Part shown: one piece after another, positions 45,765 through 54,123 of the stretch
How positions within the stretch are numbered: the stretch's first letter is position 1
How the letters are laid out: the number at the start of each line of letters is the position of its first letter
Source of the DNA: CBDFLD01 sp965249005
GTDB lineage: Bacteria; Acidobacteriota; UBA6911
NCBI GenBank assembly: GCA_965249005.1
Contig: CBDFLD010000022.1
Location: forward strand, 1 to 64,000
Direction of reading: 5' to 3'
Length of the DNA: 64,000 nt
Position numbers and translations under genes: made by a program
Notes under the pieces: generated by a model
Databases searched by the model: none
Seen by the model: only the letters and a program-made list of their open reading frames with translations
Told to the model about the DNA's origin: nothing

Positions 45765-47517
45765 CTAGTCGCGGCGAGCGCTGTCCGCTGGAGGAGCGAA
45801 GGTGCGATAAGGCTCATCCACCGCTGTCCACACCTGAGACCGTCGTGGGAAATCGAGCGCATCGACTGCGCCGTTGGCTGACAAGGCTGCGACAAGAGGG
45901 ACGAGATTAGTCTCACCATCGAGGAAAGCGCTGAGCACTGGCTCAACCGCATCCAGGCGCCTCGATCCAAGTCCATGGATCTGCGCCTCGCTTGGTCGCG
46001 GCCGCTAGGATAGCGCGCCAATTCCTGTTGGCCGACCTGGCGGGCTCAAGCGCCTCGGGGATAACTATCGCCGCCGCTCCGGCAAAATCGACGAGGTGGC
46101 GATCGCCGAGGCGAAGAGCAGCTTCTACAAGTTGGCTCGGTTCGCATCTCGATGCGAGCCGTCCTCGCGACTCTGCGGTGTGCCCAACAATCGCTAGGTG
46201 AGCTTCCCATGCCTCGATCGGGTCGTCGTTTGGGCAGGCGGATGCATGGGTCTCCGGCATGGCATGCCTGTGCGCCTCGTCATGAAGCCATGCAGCAGAG
46301 TCTGGCCCGACCGTCGCAGCAAGAGATCCATCGATCATCGAACTCTGTGTTGTGTCGACCAGCCACGAGAAGCTCCGCTGATCGCCCAAGATGATTGCGG
46401 CGTGCAAGTGCTCGATGACGTTGTCAGCGACTGCAAGACATTCTGCGCGCAGAGAGGATCCGAGCGCGTTCTCGAACTCATCAGCTCCGCCAGTCTCGAG
46501 TGACGCGATTGCGGCCCCAAGATCGGTGAGCCGGTTCGGATCACTGAAGACCTCATTGGTCCACAGGTCCACGATGCCGACCAGAGTCACCCCAGGGAGC
46601 CGATCGAAGGGGAGGTTCCGGCAGCCGCGAATATGGGCGAACGAAGCGTTCGGCGAGACCGCCTTGAGCCTCGCAACAATGCGCTCCTTGACATCGAGCC
46701 CGTCATCGGCCACGGCCGTGAGCGACCCTAGAAGGTGCGCACATGAGCGAACCTCGTCCGGGCCCAGCGACTCAACCTGATCAACGTAGTCCTGAACTAC
46801 AGCAAGCATTCGCCACTGATTCAGCGACGGCTTCGCGATGCTGAGTTGCTCGGCGAGTGTCGTGTCGCCGGTGAACACTGCGCGGGCCGTCGCGCCCGGC
46901 GCAGGCGGTCGGTCTGAGTCGATGATCGTTGCATCTTCAAACCTCGACCGTAGGCCGTTCGGGACGAGATAGAGCGCTATCGAGCGGCCCCCACACGGAT
47001 AGGGAATGCTTGTCGGAGAGAAGAGCAGACCGAAGACGAGGTTCGCCCGATCTGTCGGACCCATGAGATCCCAGAGGCGTTCGACCGCGCTGTCGAAGGA
47101 TGCTTCCCCGATCCAGTAGACGGCGCTACCAGATGAGAGGAGATCGATACTTGGGCCGACACCAGGCGGCATCGGGTCGCGGTCGTCGCGCTCAACGGAA
47201 CTCGTCGAGGTCCAAACGGGCATCTTGAGTTGAGCGAGACTCACGTCTCCAAGACTCGCGACGGGGTGCACAGCGACAATCGTCTCAACCATCCCGGGGC
47301 GCTCGGCACCGAGGTCCGGCGACGTTCGCTGGACGATGTAGTAGTTATCCTTTCGGTAGCCGACGAAGAACGGTGCCCATGTCGTGATGGCGTGGGGAGG
47401 CAGATCCGTGTACCAGCGGATCTCCTCAAGCAACTCCTCGGGGACTCCAGACGACTCCAGTAGTCGGTGGCCGCCGCCGGAGTTTCCGAATCGGGCCCGT
47501 CCAACAGCCTCTGTCAC
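45765..47517 (-). CDS. GTPase-associated protein 1 (GAP1)-like, C-terminus frameshifted
   Basis: The N-terminus (GRARFGNSGGGHRLLESSGV, then YTDLPPHAITTWAPFFVGYR and RTSPDLGAERPGMVETIVAV) matches the GAP1-N2 domain pattern. The middle and C-terminal parts are helical. The ORF stops at 45943, but a one-base shift near 45955 continues as LDAVEPVLSAFLDGETNLVP and RRSQVWTAVDEPYRTF to TAG 45765-45767. GAP1 is encoded with paired GTPases in predicted conflict systems. It overlaps the upstream GTPase gene by four bases. Confidence 0.7.
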
Positions 47518-48335
47518 GGCAGGAGGAGTTCCGCAAGGTCATCGGTCTGTGAGCCATCAGGGCGGATCAGGTAGCCCATACGTTCGGGACCTCGATCTAC
47601 GAACTCTTCGTCGGGCGCGCCCTTGTCGAGAGCGCGCCCTTGTGCCGAGAGGCCAAAGACAGCGGATCCAACACTAACCCAGTTGGTCTCAACAAAGGTG
47701 CTCAACAGCGGCATTCGCTCCGCGAGCACCTGTGCGGGAACTCTGCCCGGCGAGCCAGCCGTAATCTCATCCCAGCAGGACAAGACGACGGTAAGTGATG
47801 GACGCACTGTGTCCGCGGCGCGCCTCTGGCGTTCATGCGACAGGATCTGGAGCAGCTCGACGAGCCGCATATCGAGGGGCAGCGGGGCAGTCGAATTCTC
47901 TGACGACGCCACGAGTTGCGAGTCGGCTGACGCGAAGTCCGGGATCTCCTCCATGCGTTCTACACGAATCAAGAGAAGCCATCGACTGGATTCGACGCAG
48001 TGGGCGCTCCACCATTCCGGGACCCGCCGGTTTTCCACAACTGCGTCAAGTGTCTCACCCGCGTAGTCCGGAATCGAGATGTCAATCCGGTCTCCGTCGG
48101 CCGTTTCGGCGCTTAGCTCTTGGATCACCTCCACGCCACTCGGAGTGTGGCTGACGGGACGCCCCTGAGCGAGGCTTGCGAGCCCATCGCGTACTGGCGC
48201 AAGGCTCGCAGGCGCACTAACAACTCGCAGGCGGCTGTCGGCGAACTGCATCCGCCCGAACAGCTGAACAAGCAGCGTGGTCTTCCCAGTCCCAAATCCG
48301 CCAAGAACGAGCATGCGAGCGCTGGGCTCGCTCAT
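47514..48335 (-). CDS. TRAFAC-like GTPase, DO-GTPase1 type
   Basis: The 273-residue protein has a P-loop GGFGTGKTT at residues 12-20, a switch-like DYAGET motif near residue 88 and a hydrophobic strand before CWDE (LTVVLSCWDEI), the probable base-recognition strand. In the NTP-dependent conflict systems described by comparative genomics, two GTPases of this kind (double GTPases 1 and 2) are encoded side by side with GAP1. It overlaps both neighbours by four bases, so stoichiometric translation is likely. Nucleotide preference is inferred, not shown. Confidence 0.75.
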   Translation of the reverse strand: MSEPSARMLVLGGFGTGKTTLLVQLFGRMQFADSRLRVVSAPASLAPVRDGLASLAQGRPVSHTPSGVEVIQELSAETADGDRIDISIPDYAGETLDAVVENRRVPEWWSAHCVESSRWLLLIRVERMEEIPDFASADSQLVASSENSTAPLPLDMRLVELLQILSHERQRRAADTVRPSLTVVLSCWDEITAGSPGRVPAQVLAERMPLLSTFVETNWVSVGSAVFGLSAQGRALDKGAPDEEFVDRGPERMGYLIRPDGSQTDDLAELLLP

Positions 48336-49450
48336 TCTGTGACCATTCGAGAACTTGAGAAGTCGAGGAAGGGGTCTTGGTACGGCTGGCGTATCTGCGG
48401 TGAGAGGCCGCGCTGCGCAAGTGCCAACCCGGTGACGTCATCGAGAGCCCCCAGCAACGGCGCCGAGCCACGCTCTGCGAGCACCGAGAGTGGCTGGGCT
48501 TCGCATCCGAAAAACCTGCGATCGACACCCCGCAATCGCTCGACGATGCTCGCTGGCACTTCAATATCCGCCTTGGCCCGAACTGGAATGACGGGTCGAC
48601 CGCCGGCAGCCGAACTCACGCGACTGGCAAGGGTGGCGTAGTTGTTGCATGCAATCCCCCGCTCGGCCCCTGCCAGCGCGTCCGAGTCGGACATGACGAC
48701 AAAGAGATCCGCACGCTCTGCGATCCACTGCGCCCCTTCCGCTGCTGAGGCTTCAAAGGCCCACTCCTCAAACCATTCGCCGGGCACATCGCTGAATAGG
48801 ATGTCTTGGTGCCGGCCCGCCTGTGTCGCAAATCGGAGGTGCAAGAGCGCCGGTGCACGGCTACCAGCTGAGATGGTTGTGTGGGGCGGGAATCGTCGGG
48901 AACCCGAAGGCGGGAATCCGAAATGCCGGGTGACTGCGTGCCACCCGAGGAGGGTGAACGACCCAGCGAACCGCATGTCAGCGGGTCGGTGGCCCTTACG
49001 GAGAGCGAGAAAGTACGTGGCGAGCGCAGTGGTCTTGCCGACGCCAGCTGCCCCCACCACTGCGACGAAGCGCGGTCGTCGGTGTGCGGTAGCGACCTCC
49101 AAGTCAATCGCGCCGAGCGAATGTCCTGTCCAAGTAGGTCGCTGCCCTGATATCTCTGGACTACGCGCCTCTACTCCTCCACCCCAGTCGTCGCAGTCGC
49201 CGTGGCTAGCGTTGCCATCGAGGCAACCTGTGTCTGGCGCGTAGCAATGCAGACGAGAACAACCGCCTTGAACCGACACTGAGGCGATCGAGTCAACAGG
49301 CTCATTGTCCCTCGACGCGAGCACCTCAGGTGGGTTGCTGGCCCCTGTTTCGAGTGGTCCGCCGTCGTCGCCGTCCGGAACGTCCCTTGGGTCAATTGCT
49401 CCCGGATCCTGAGCCGAGTCAGCCACGTCTGCGTCCCGCTCGCTGGTCAA
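48332..49450 (-). CDS. TRAFAC-like GTPase with Cys cluster, DO-GTPase2 type
   Basis: The 372-residue protein has a disordered acidic N-terminus, a Cys cluster at residues 64, 69, 76 and 86 (CSRLHCYAPDTGC and GDC) likely to bind zinc, a P-loop GAAGVGKTT at residues 133-141, and a G3 motif SDVPGEWFEEW near residue 220. The C-terminal PVIPVRAKADIE is the probable base-recognition strand. The layout matches the second double-GTPase of conflict operons. It overlaps the GASH-like gene and the first GTPase gene by four bases each. Confidence 0.75.
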   Translation of the reverse strand: MTSERDADVADSAQDPGAIDPRDVPDGDDGGPLETGASNPPEVLASRDNEPVDSIASVSVQGGCSRLHCYAPDTGCLDGNASHGDCDDWGGGVEARSPEISGQRPTWTGHSLGAIDLEVATAHRRPRFVAVVGAAGVGKTTALATYFLALRKGHRPADMRFAGSFTLLGWHAVTRHFGFPPSGSRRFPPHTTISAGSRAPALLHLRFATQAGRHQDILFSDVPGEWFEEWAFEASAAEGAQWIAERADLFVVMSDSDALAGAERGIACNNYATLASRVSSAAGGRPVIPVRAKADIEVPASIVERLRGVDRRFFGCEAQPLSVLAERGSAPLLGALDDVTGLALAQRGLSPQIRQPYQDPFLDFSSSRMVTE

Positions 49451-50655
49451 GGCGACGACTCGATGTCCGGAACCACTGAGGTCAGCCGTGTTGTCTGTAG
49501 GTCTCGAAACGCGACGACGGCGGCTTCCACTGGAGTGAGATCACGCCTCATCGCTGGAGGGAGTGCGTCCTGCTCACCCAAACCCAGAGCACCTATCAGC
49601 GGTCCGGCGCTGTGAGCTAGTTCGAGACTCGGCGACAGCTTCATCCAGGCTTCAGCGAGTCGATCAAACGAGATCTGAACGTCGAGCGGTTCAGAATCTG
49701 AGACGACGTCGACGAGCAGATGCTCCACCGCCTCGGGCGTCACTGCGGGACACAGCTGATGGAGGTCGCCCGCCGCAGCCAGAGCCCGTGTGGCAGGATC
49801 TTCGATTTGCCCGTAGCGCACACCGAGAAGCTCCGACTGACCAGCGAGACGCCACCACAGCAACGCCTCACGCAGCCGCGAAGCCTCGACGATTCGGGCC
49901 TGCTGAGCCAACAACTCCCTCAAATCCCTACCCAACGCTGCCGCGAATGCCTTCATGGCCCCGCCCTTGCCCGACCCTGCCCGGACTGCATTGACAGCGG
50001 CGACAAGCTCGTCCAGGATCGGTGGCACGTGCTCCCCGAGAACCGCTGAGACAGTGTTGTGGTGGCCAGCGAGGTTTGGCTTGTAGGGATCGAGAGCTTC
50101 ATGGAGCTCTTCTGTGGACTCCACCTTTGGGAGTTCTGCATCATCTGGCGTTGTCTTCGGCATTACGAGCTTGGACTGGGGCATTGTCGGTGCCCACTCC
50201 TTCACTAGTCTTTCGTGAACGGCGCGGTCTATGTCGCCGATGACGTCTTCTACAACTGGTGCCCAGCGACCAGCGGATATCGACATATCGCGCACGGTTC
50301 GTGTGATGTACCACGCTGCGGCTGCAAGGTCCCGATCGGTCGCTACTACCTTGTCAACCCCTTGGAGGACTATGGCACGAAGCAGTTCCCTCGGGCGCTC
50401 CGGGTACACGTTTCGAAGAGCCGGCCACTCGTGGAGAAGATGTTTCTCCGCATGGTCGAAAGCTTCACCTCCCGGTTCGCTACTCTCATCGATCGCGAGA
50501 ACGACCGCTGACGCCAAGTGCGGGCGGCCGGCCAGTCCAAGCCACTCGCCGGTCGCCACGGCCGCGGCCTCTGCGCGTTCTCGCCGTTGATCGTCATCGC
50601 CCAGAGCCTCAAGCAGCCCAGCCTGGAGCAGCCTCAGTAGTAGGTCGTCACTCAT
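49447..50655 (-). CDS. GTPase-associated system helical (GASH-like) protein
   Basis: The 402-residue all-helical protein (MSDDLLLRLLQAGLLEALGD at the start) has a central conserved-looking region EALLWWRLAGQSELLGVRYG and a C-terminal ALPPAMRRDLTPVEAAVVAF. Length, fold and first position in the GTPase operon fit the GASH family. The ATG at 50655 opens the operon; the promoter should lie in 50656-50718. It is likely a scaffold or sensor for the GTPases, by context only. Confidence 0.65.
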   Translation of the reverse strand: MSDDLLLRLLQAGLLEALGDDDQRRERAEAAAVATGEWLGLAGRPHLASAVVLAIDESSEPGGEAFDHAEKHLLHEWPALRNVYPERPRELLRAIVLQGVDKVVATDRDLAAAAWYITRTVRDMSISAGRWAPVVEDVIGDIDRAVHERLVKEWAPTMPQSKLVMPKTTPDDAELPKVESTEELHEALDPYKPNLAGHHNTVSAVLGEHVPPILDELVAAVNAVRAGSGKGGAMKAFAAALGRDLRELLAQQARIVEASRLREALLWWRLAGQSELLGVRYGQIEDPATRALAAAGDLHQLCPAVTPEAVEHLLVDVVSDSEPLDVQISFDRLAEAWMKLSPSLELAHSAGPLIGALGLGEQDALPPAMRRDLTPVEAAVVAFRDLQTTRLTSVVPDIESSP

Positions 50656-50718
50656 GACATCTCGCTTTCCTCCAGCTACGTATACGGCCGGTGAGTGAAA
50701 ACACCGCGCAAATCCATT

Positions 50719-50866
50719 GGCCTTCGCGTTTTGTGGGATGAAGGGGTGCTGTTGTCGGTGTAGGGGTCATATTAGGAGGAGTCCTCGGGCTGCGTAGTTA
50801 CCTGCGTTGGTGAAGCCGGGGGCGACTCTTCGTAGGACTTGGAGGAGGTTGTTGGCTCCTTCGAGT
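50719..50866 (-). mobile_element. ISL3-type terminal remnant
   Basis: GGCCTTCGCGTTTTGTGGG at 50719 resembles the ISL3 copy 2 end. Bases 50780-50866 match the 3' end of that transposase gene (26488-26572). The rest of the element is gone. Confidence 0.7.
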
Positions 50867-50937
50867 CACGCGTGGAGCTGGTCGTAGGAGATCGGTGCTG
50901 TGTCGTCGCGGGGTTGTGGGCGGTGTTCGATCCCCCG

Positions 50938-51244
50938 CTAGGGGATCCGTCCCGATCCAACCCTGGGACTGCACCAGCGGCGGAACGACCCCACCGCAGC
51001 TAGGCGATGGTTCCACGTCGCCGCCGCAGCGTCACCCCAGCGCTCCTCGAGAACATGTCGCAGGGCTTCGGACCCGACATCGGCTAGGCAGTGCCGGCAC
51101 CGAGGTCCTCTACCACCACCCCCCAGACAGTACGCCGTAGCTACGCCGGGCGTTCGCGGAAAGCGGCTTGGCGGCCAGGAACTGTTCGACAGCCCGACCC
51201 AGGGACGGTACCCGGACTGGTAGTCCAACAACTTCGGACGTCAC
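50938..51244 (-). pseudogene. N-terminal remnant of a tyrosine recombinase
   Basis: From GTG 51244 the frame reads TSEVVGLPVRVPSLGRAVEQ then FLAAKPLSANARRSYG, almost the same as the integrase at 14454. It then breaks and resumes as HVLEERWGDAAAATWNHRLA and AVGSFRRW in another frame. It stops before any catalytic residue. The DNA just upstream also resembles the integrase upstream region. Confidence 0.7.
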
Positions 51245-51336
51245 CGGACCTACCTTAGGGGAGATAACATGCAGGGTTCACAGGAAATAACAGTATCTGG
51301 AACCCCAGCGTGTTCAGGGTTTAGTTCTGTCGTTGG

Positions 51337-51365
51337 GGGAGATAGTGGGCCATTATCTCCCCCAC
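51337..51365. repeat. Ten-base perfect inverted repeat
   Basis: GGGGGAGATA (51337-51346) and TATCTCCCCC (51356-51365) are separated by nine bases. A related GGGGAGATAACATG lies at about 51258, beside the integrase remnant. It could be a recombinase arm/core site or a terminator without a T-run. Confidence 0.45.
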
Positions 51366-51410
51366 GCTCCCTCTTCTCCACCCAGTGGGTAGATCACCCA
51401 ATAATATCGC

Positions 51411-51608
51411 CTGGACCGAAGGTTCCGCCGCTACTGTCTCCTCGACTCCGCCTCTGCCGCTCAGGCGGCGCGCTTGGTGGCCGAGCAGCAGCGCTTCAAC
51501 GCTCTGTCCCTCTGTGTGCGTCCGGCTCCTCATAGCCGCAGCGATTGGGAGGTTCTCGTACGTGACCAGGACGGCTCCCCGATCGAGGTCGTGATCCGCT
51601 ACCCCTAG
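51411..51608 (+). pseudogene. C-terminal fragment of an unknown protein
   Basis: The frame reads RRFRRYCLLDSASAAQAARL through DWEVLVRDQDGSPIEVVIRY and stops at TAG 51606-51608. It looks coding but begins after an in-frame stop with no usable start, and its end abuts the methyltransferase fragment. Function unknown. Confidence 0.4.
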
Positions 51609-51894
51609 GTACTTGCGGCGTCCGCATCCGGGGCATGGCCTTCGCTCGCCGGTGCCTAGTCCAGCCCAGCGGATGGCTCGAATGTTGCGAGAGCGTTGAG
51701 GGCGGTCGGGGTCGGTGCGAACTGGTGGGCGCGGGGGAAGGTGTAGCGAGGGAAGCCCGTCGCGAAAGCCGTCGAGGTCGACATTGTGCACAGCGGCGTC
51801 CGATTCGTCTTGCAGTCGTTTCTGTGTGATCCCGACAGCCACCTCGTCGATGTCGATTCCAGCCCACTGCCGGCCTAGCCGCTCTGGAGTTCCC
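51607..51894 (-). pseudogene. Methyltransferase-HNH C-terminal fragment
   Basis: About 95 codons match the C-terminal third of the MTase-HNH at 39113: ERLGRQWAGIDIDEVAVGIT, the linker PPRPPVRTDPDRP, and the first Cys pair CPGCGRRKYL. The N-terminal part is replaced by IS3 copy d and the rest of HNH is missing. Identity to the first copy is high, but several residues differ, so it is a diverged homologue and not a recent copy. Confidence 0.8.
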
Positions 51895-51915
51895 CCCGTG
51901 GGCTGGACACTCGGT

Positions 51916-52797
51916 TTATGCGGCCGTGTGATGGTAGTAGTTGTCCTCCCATTCGTTTGGTGGCTGCTGTCCGATCGTGGAGTGAAGCCGGCGGGGGTTG
52001 TACCAGGCTTCGATCCACCATCGGATTGACAGGCGGGCCTGGTGCCGGTTGTGGTAGTCGGCTCGGTGGACGAGCTCTTTCTTGAGGGTGCCGAGGAACG
52101 ACTCGGCGGCGGCGTTGTCCCAACACACCCCGGTCCGGCCCACTGATTGGCGGATGCCATACGCCCGGCACAGCTGGGCGGTGGCCCCAGACGTGTATTG
52201 GGAGCCGCGGTCGGTGTGGAACACCACACCGTGCACTTGGCCTCCTCGTGTTGCGATGGCTTCATGCAGAGCGTCGGTAGCGAGTGACGCTCTGAGGTGG
52301 GTTGCCATCGAGACACCGACCACGCGGCGGGACGCCAGGTCCAAGACGAACGCCAGGTAGAGGAATCCTTGGCGGGTTCGGATGTAGCTGATATCGCCGA
52401 CCCAGGCCGCATCCGGCCGGGCGGCTCCGAAGTCGCCTCTGAGCAGGTCAGGAATCCGATGGGCACTGTCCGCTGTGGTGGTGACACGCCGCTTGCGGGG
52501 AACGAAACCGGCCATATCATGGCGTTTCATCAACCGTTCCACCCGTTTGTGGTTAACCACCCGGCCACGGCGGCGTAGCTCAGCGCACACCCGGGGCGAA
52601 CCATAAGTCCCAGTCGACTCTGCCCAGATAGCCCGGATCTCGTCCACCAGGGCGGCCTCGGCCAGCTGCGCCGGACCAGCCTCAGGTCGCTTCCGATACG
52701 CGTAATACGCCGACGCAGACACCCCCACCACCGAACAGATGAGCCTTACCGGGAACCCCTCGGCCCTCTGGGTATCGACGAAGCGATACAGCGTCAC
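51916..52797 (-). CDS. IS3-family transposase OrfB, copy d
   Basis: The 293-residue protein matches copy c closely and keeps its natural C-terminus (NEWEDNYYHHTAA). The rve core is intact (WVGDISYIRTRQGFLYLAFV, VFHTDRGSQYTS, SFLGTLKKELV). It overlaps OrfA by four bases. Confidence 0.93.
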   Translation of the reverse strand: MTLYRFVDTQRAEGFPVRLICSVVGVSASAYYAYRKRPEAGPAQLAEAALVDEIRAIWAESTGTYGSPRVCAELRRRGRVVNHKRVERLMKRHDMAGFVPRKRRVTTTADSAHRIPDLLRGDFGAARPDAAWVGDISYIRTRQGFLYLAFVLDLASRRVVGVSMATHLRASLATDALHEAIATRGGQVHGVVFHTDRGSQYTSGATAQLCRAYGIRQSVGRTGVCWDNAAAESFLGTLKKELVHRADYHNRHQARLSIRWWIEAWYNPRRLHSTIGQQPPNEWEDNYYHHTAA

Positions 52798-53091
52798 TCG
52801 TTCGACTCCCTCACCCAGAAGGCCACTGCTCGTTTTAAGAGTTCACGCTCCATCCGCAGCCGAGCGTTCTCCCGCTCCAACTCCCCGAGCCGTTCCCGCT
52901 CATCAGACGTGAGCCCCTCCCGCTCACCACGGTTGATCTCGTCCTGGCGTACCCAGTTCCCCAACGTCGAGTCGTAGATCCCCAACTCGTTGGCGACCTG
53001 ACGTATCGGCTTGCCCGAAGCGCCGGACGATCTCCACCGCGTCTCGCTTGAACTCATCCGAGAACTTTCTCCTCGGTCGTTTCCCTCCCAA
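52794..53091 (-). pseudogene. IS3-family transposase OrfA, copy d, frameshifted
   Basis: A TTG at 53091 begins GGKRPRRKFSDEFKRDAVEI as in copy c, but a one-base change near 53025 moves the frame before ASGKPIRQVANELGIYDSTL. The C-terminal coiled coil is intact and overlaps OrfB. Copy d therefore probably lacks a functional OrfA. Confidence 0.75.
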
Positions 53092-53176
53092 CAGGACTCC
53101 TTCCCAGCGCGCAGTCCCATTGTCGGAGACAAAACGCGCTCACTGTGGAAATGTCCGGCCAGCAGGGGGAACTCCA

Positions 53177-53787
53177 CACACGTCCTCATTGTCGGGGAGC
53201 CAGTCGGTGGGGTCTGAGGCTCCCTTGGCCAGGTTGGACGCAGCGCTGACTGCTACCAGCCCCGCCGTGTCGTTGGCGAAGGCCTCCCGTTCCGCGGCGG
53301 TCCAGAGCCGGGCGCCCGACTTCCACGCCTCGGCCAGTGGCACCAGGTGGTCGATGTGTAGGTCGGCGGGGTCGGTGGTCCACCAGTCGTCGTAGGCCGA
53401 CCACCAGCTGCCCTCCACGACACGGCATACCCGCTCGGGGTGCAGCACCGGGGTCGTTGACGAGTCGCGGATCAGCACTTCTTGGCGGGTGTCGCACCCG
53501 TCGCCGTCCTCGTCGCTCCAGTGAGCGAACAGGTCCCGGTCGTAGTCGCCCCACACCTCGGGGGCGGCAGCGAGCCTGGACGGGTCTACTACCAGCCCAG
53601 CATCGGGCGGCTCGGGAGTGGCCGGGATCGTGGAGGCGGTGGTGGAGGTGGAGGTAGACGGAGCCGGGATCGTGGTGGTGGTGGCCGGGGCCTCAGCGGT
53701 GAGGGTCAGCACGGGCAGCTGGGCGGGGTCGGGCTGGCCGCAGGCTGCTACCACCAGAGCGAGAGCGGCAGCGAGGATGCGGAGCAT
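53177..53787 (-). pseudogene. Secreted HNH (DUF1524-like) nuclease lipoprotein, 3' end lost
   Basis: The product starts with a lipoprotein signal (MLRILAAALALVVAAC, Cys 16), a Thr/Pro-rich spacer, then DYDRDLFAHWSDEDGDGCDT and the HNH-like core LHIDHLVPLAEAWKSGARLW with AASNLAKGASDPTDWLP. It belongs to the HNH/DUF1524 family of exported actinobacterial nucleases. IS3 copy d at 53176 removes the last 30-40 residues, which normally contribute a conserved Trp/Lys helix. The reading frame continues into the IS to 53140. It overlaps the HTH gene as TAATG. It may aid DNA uptake or act on incoming DNA, which is inference. Confidence 0.75.
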
Positions 53788-54029
53788 TAGGAGTCGTCGG
53801 CGGGCAGTGCGCGGGCGGCCTGGAGGTGCCGGCGTACGGCTCGGTGGTCGATGCCGAGGGCGGCGGCTACGTGGCTGATCGGTATCTCGTCGTCCTCGAT
53901 GGCTGTCAGCAACGCCCGCCGGAATGTGACGGTAGCTTGCTGCATCGTGTACTTACGTTCGGCCCTGGTGGTCCACAGGACCATCAGGTCCACGATCACG
54001 TAGTTCTGAGGGTCGTCCGGTTGGTCCAT
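53787..54029 (-). CDS. Small HTH regulator, candidate master of the CGGACA boxes
   Basis: The 80-residue product has a C-terminal helix-turn-helix (ISHVAAALGIDHRAVRRHLQ). The N-terminal part (NYVIVDLMVLWTTRAERKYT) may dimerise. It is translationally coupled to the nuclease gene (TAATG). A palindrome CGGACATGTGTCCG lies 24 bases upstream of its start, and the same motif recurs in the promoter region of the relaxase gene, so it may regulate both and itself. Target assignment is inference. Confidence 0.7.
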   Translation of the reverse strand: MDQPDDPQNYVIVDLMVLWTTRAERKYTMQQATVTFRRALLTAIEDDEIPISHVAAALGIDHRAVRRHLQAARALPADDS

Positions 54030-54052
54030 AACAGGTCACTCCCCGCTCAGCT

Positions 54053-54066
54053 CGGACATGTGTCCG
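54053..54066. promoter_or_regulatory. Palindromic operator box 1
   Basis: CGGACATGTGTCCG: six-base arms CGGACA/TGTCCG around TG. It lies in the promoter of the HTH regulator gene. Confidence 0.65.
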
Positions 54067-54123
54067 GGTGATACTACCGGCGGGTGTCCGGGGGGATCCT
54101 CCACCAGGCGGTGGGCGGCGTGG

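Larger units (their letters stand above)
51895..53176 (-). mobile_element. IS3-family element, copy d
   Basis: Ends TGGAGTTCCCCCC and GGGGGAACTCCA match copy c. The flanks differ (CTC at left, CAC at right), and they belong to two unrelated genes, so the element sits at a recombination junction and not at a simple insertion. Confidence 0.88.

Noticed and set aside
51337..51365. GGGGGAGATA palindrome as a Rho-independent terminator
   Set aside because: No T-run follows on either strand and no gene ends directly before it; a recombination or protein-binding site is more likely.
51321..52520. 399-residue minus-strand frame through IS3 copy d and the methyltransferase fragment
   Set aside because: It is a chance fusion of an off-frame IS3 reading, the methyltransferase fragment and antisense sequence.
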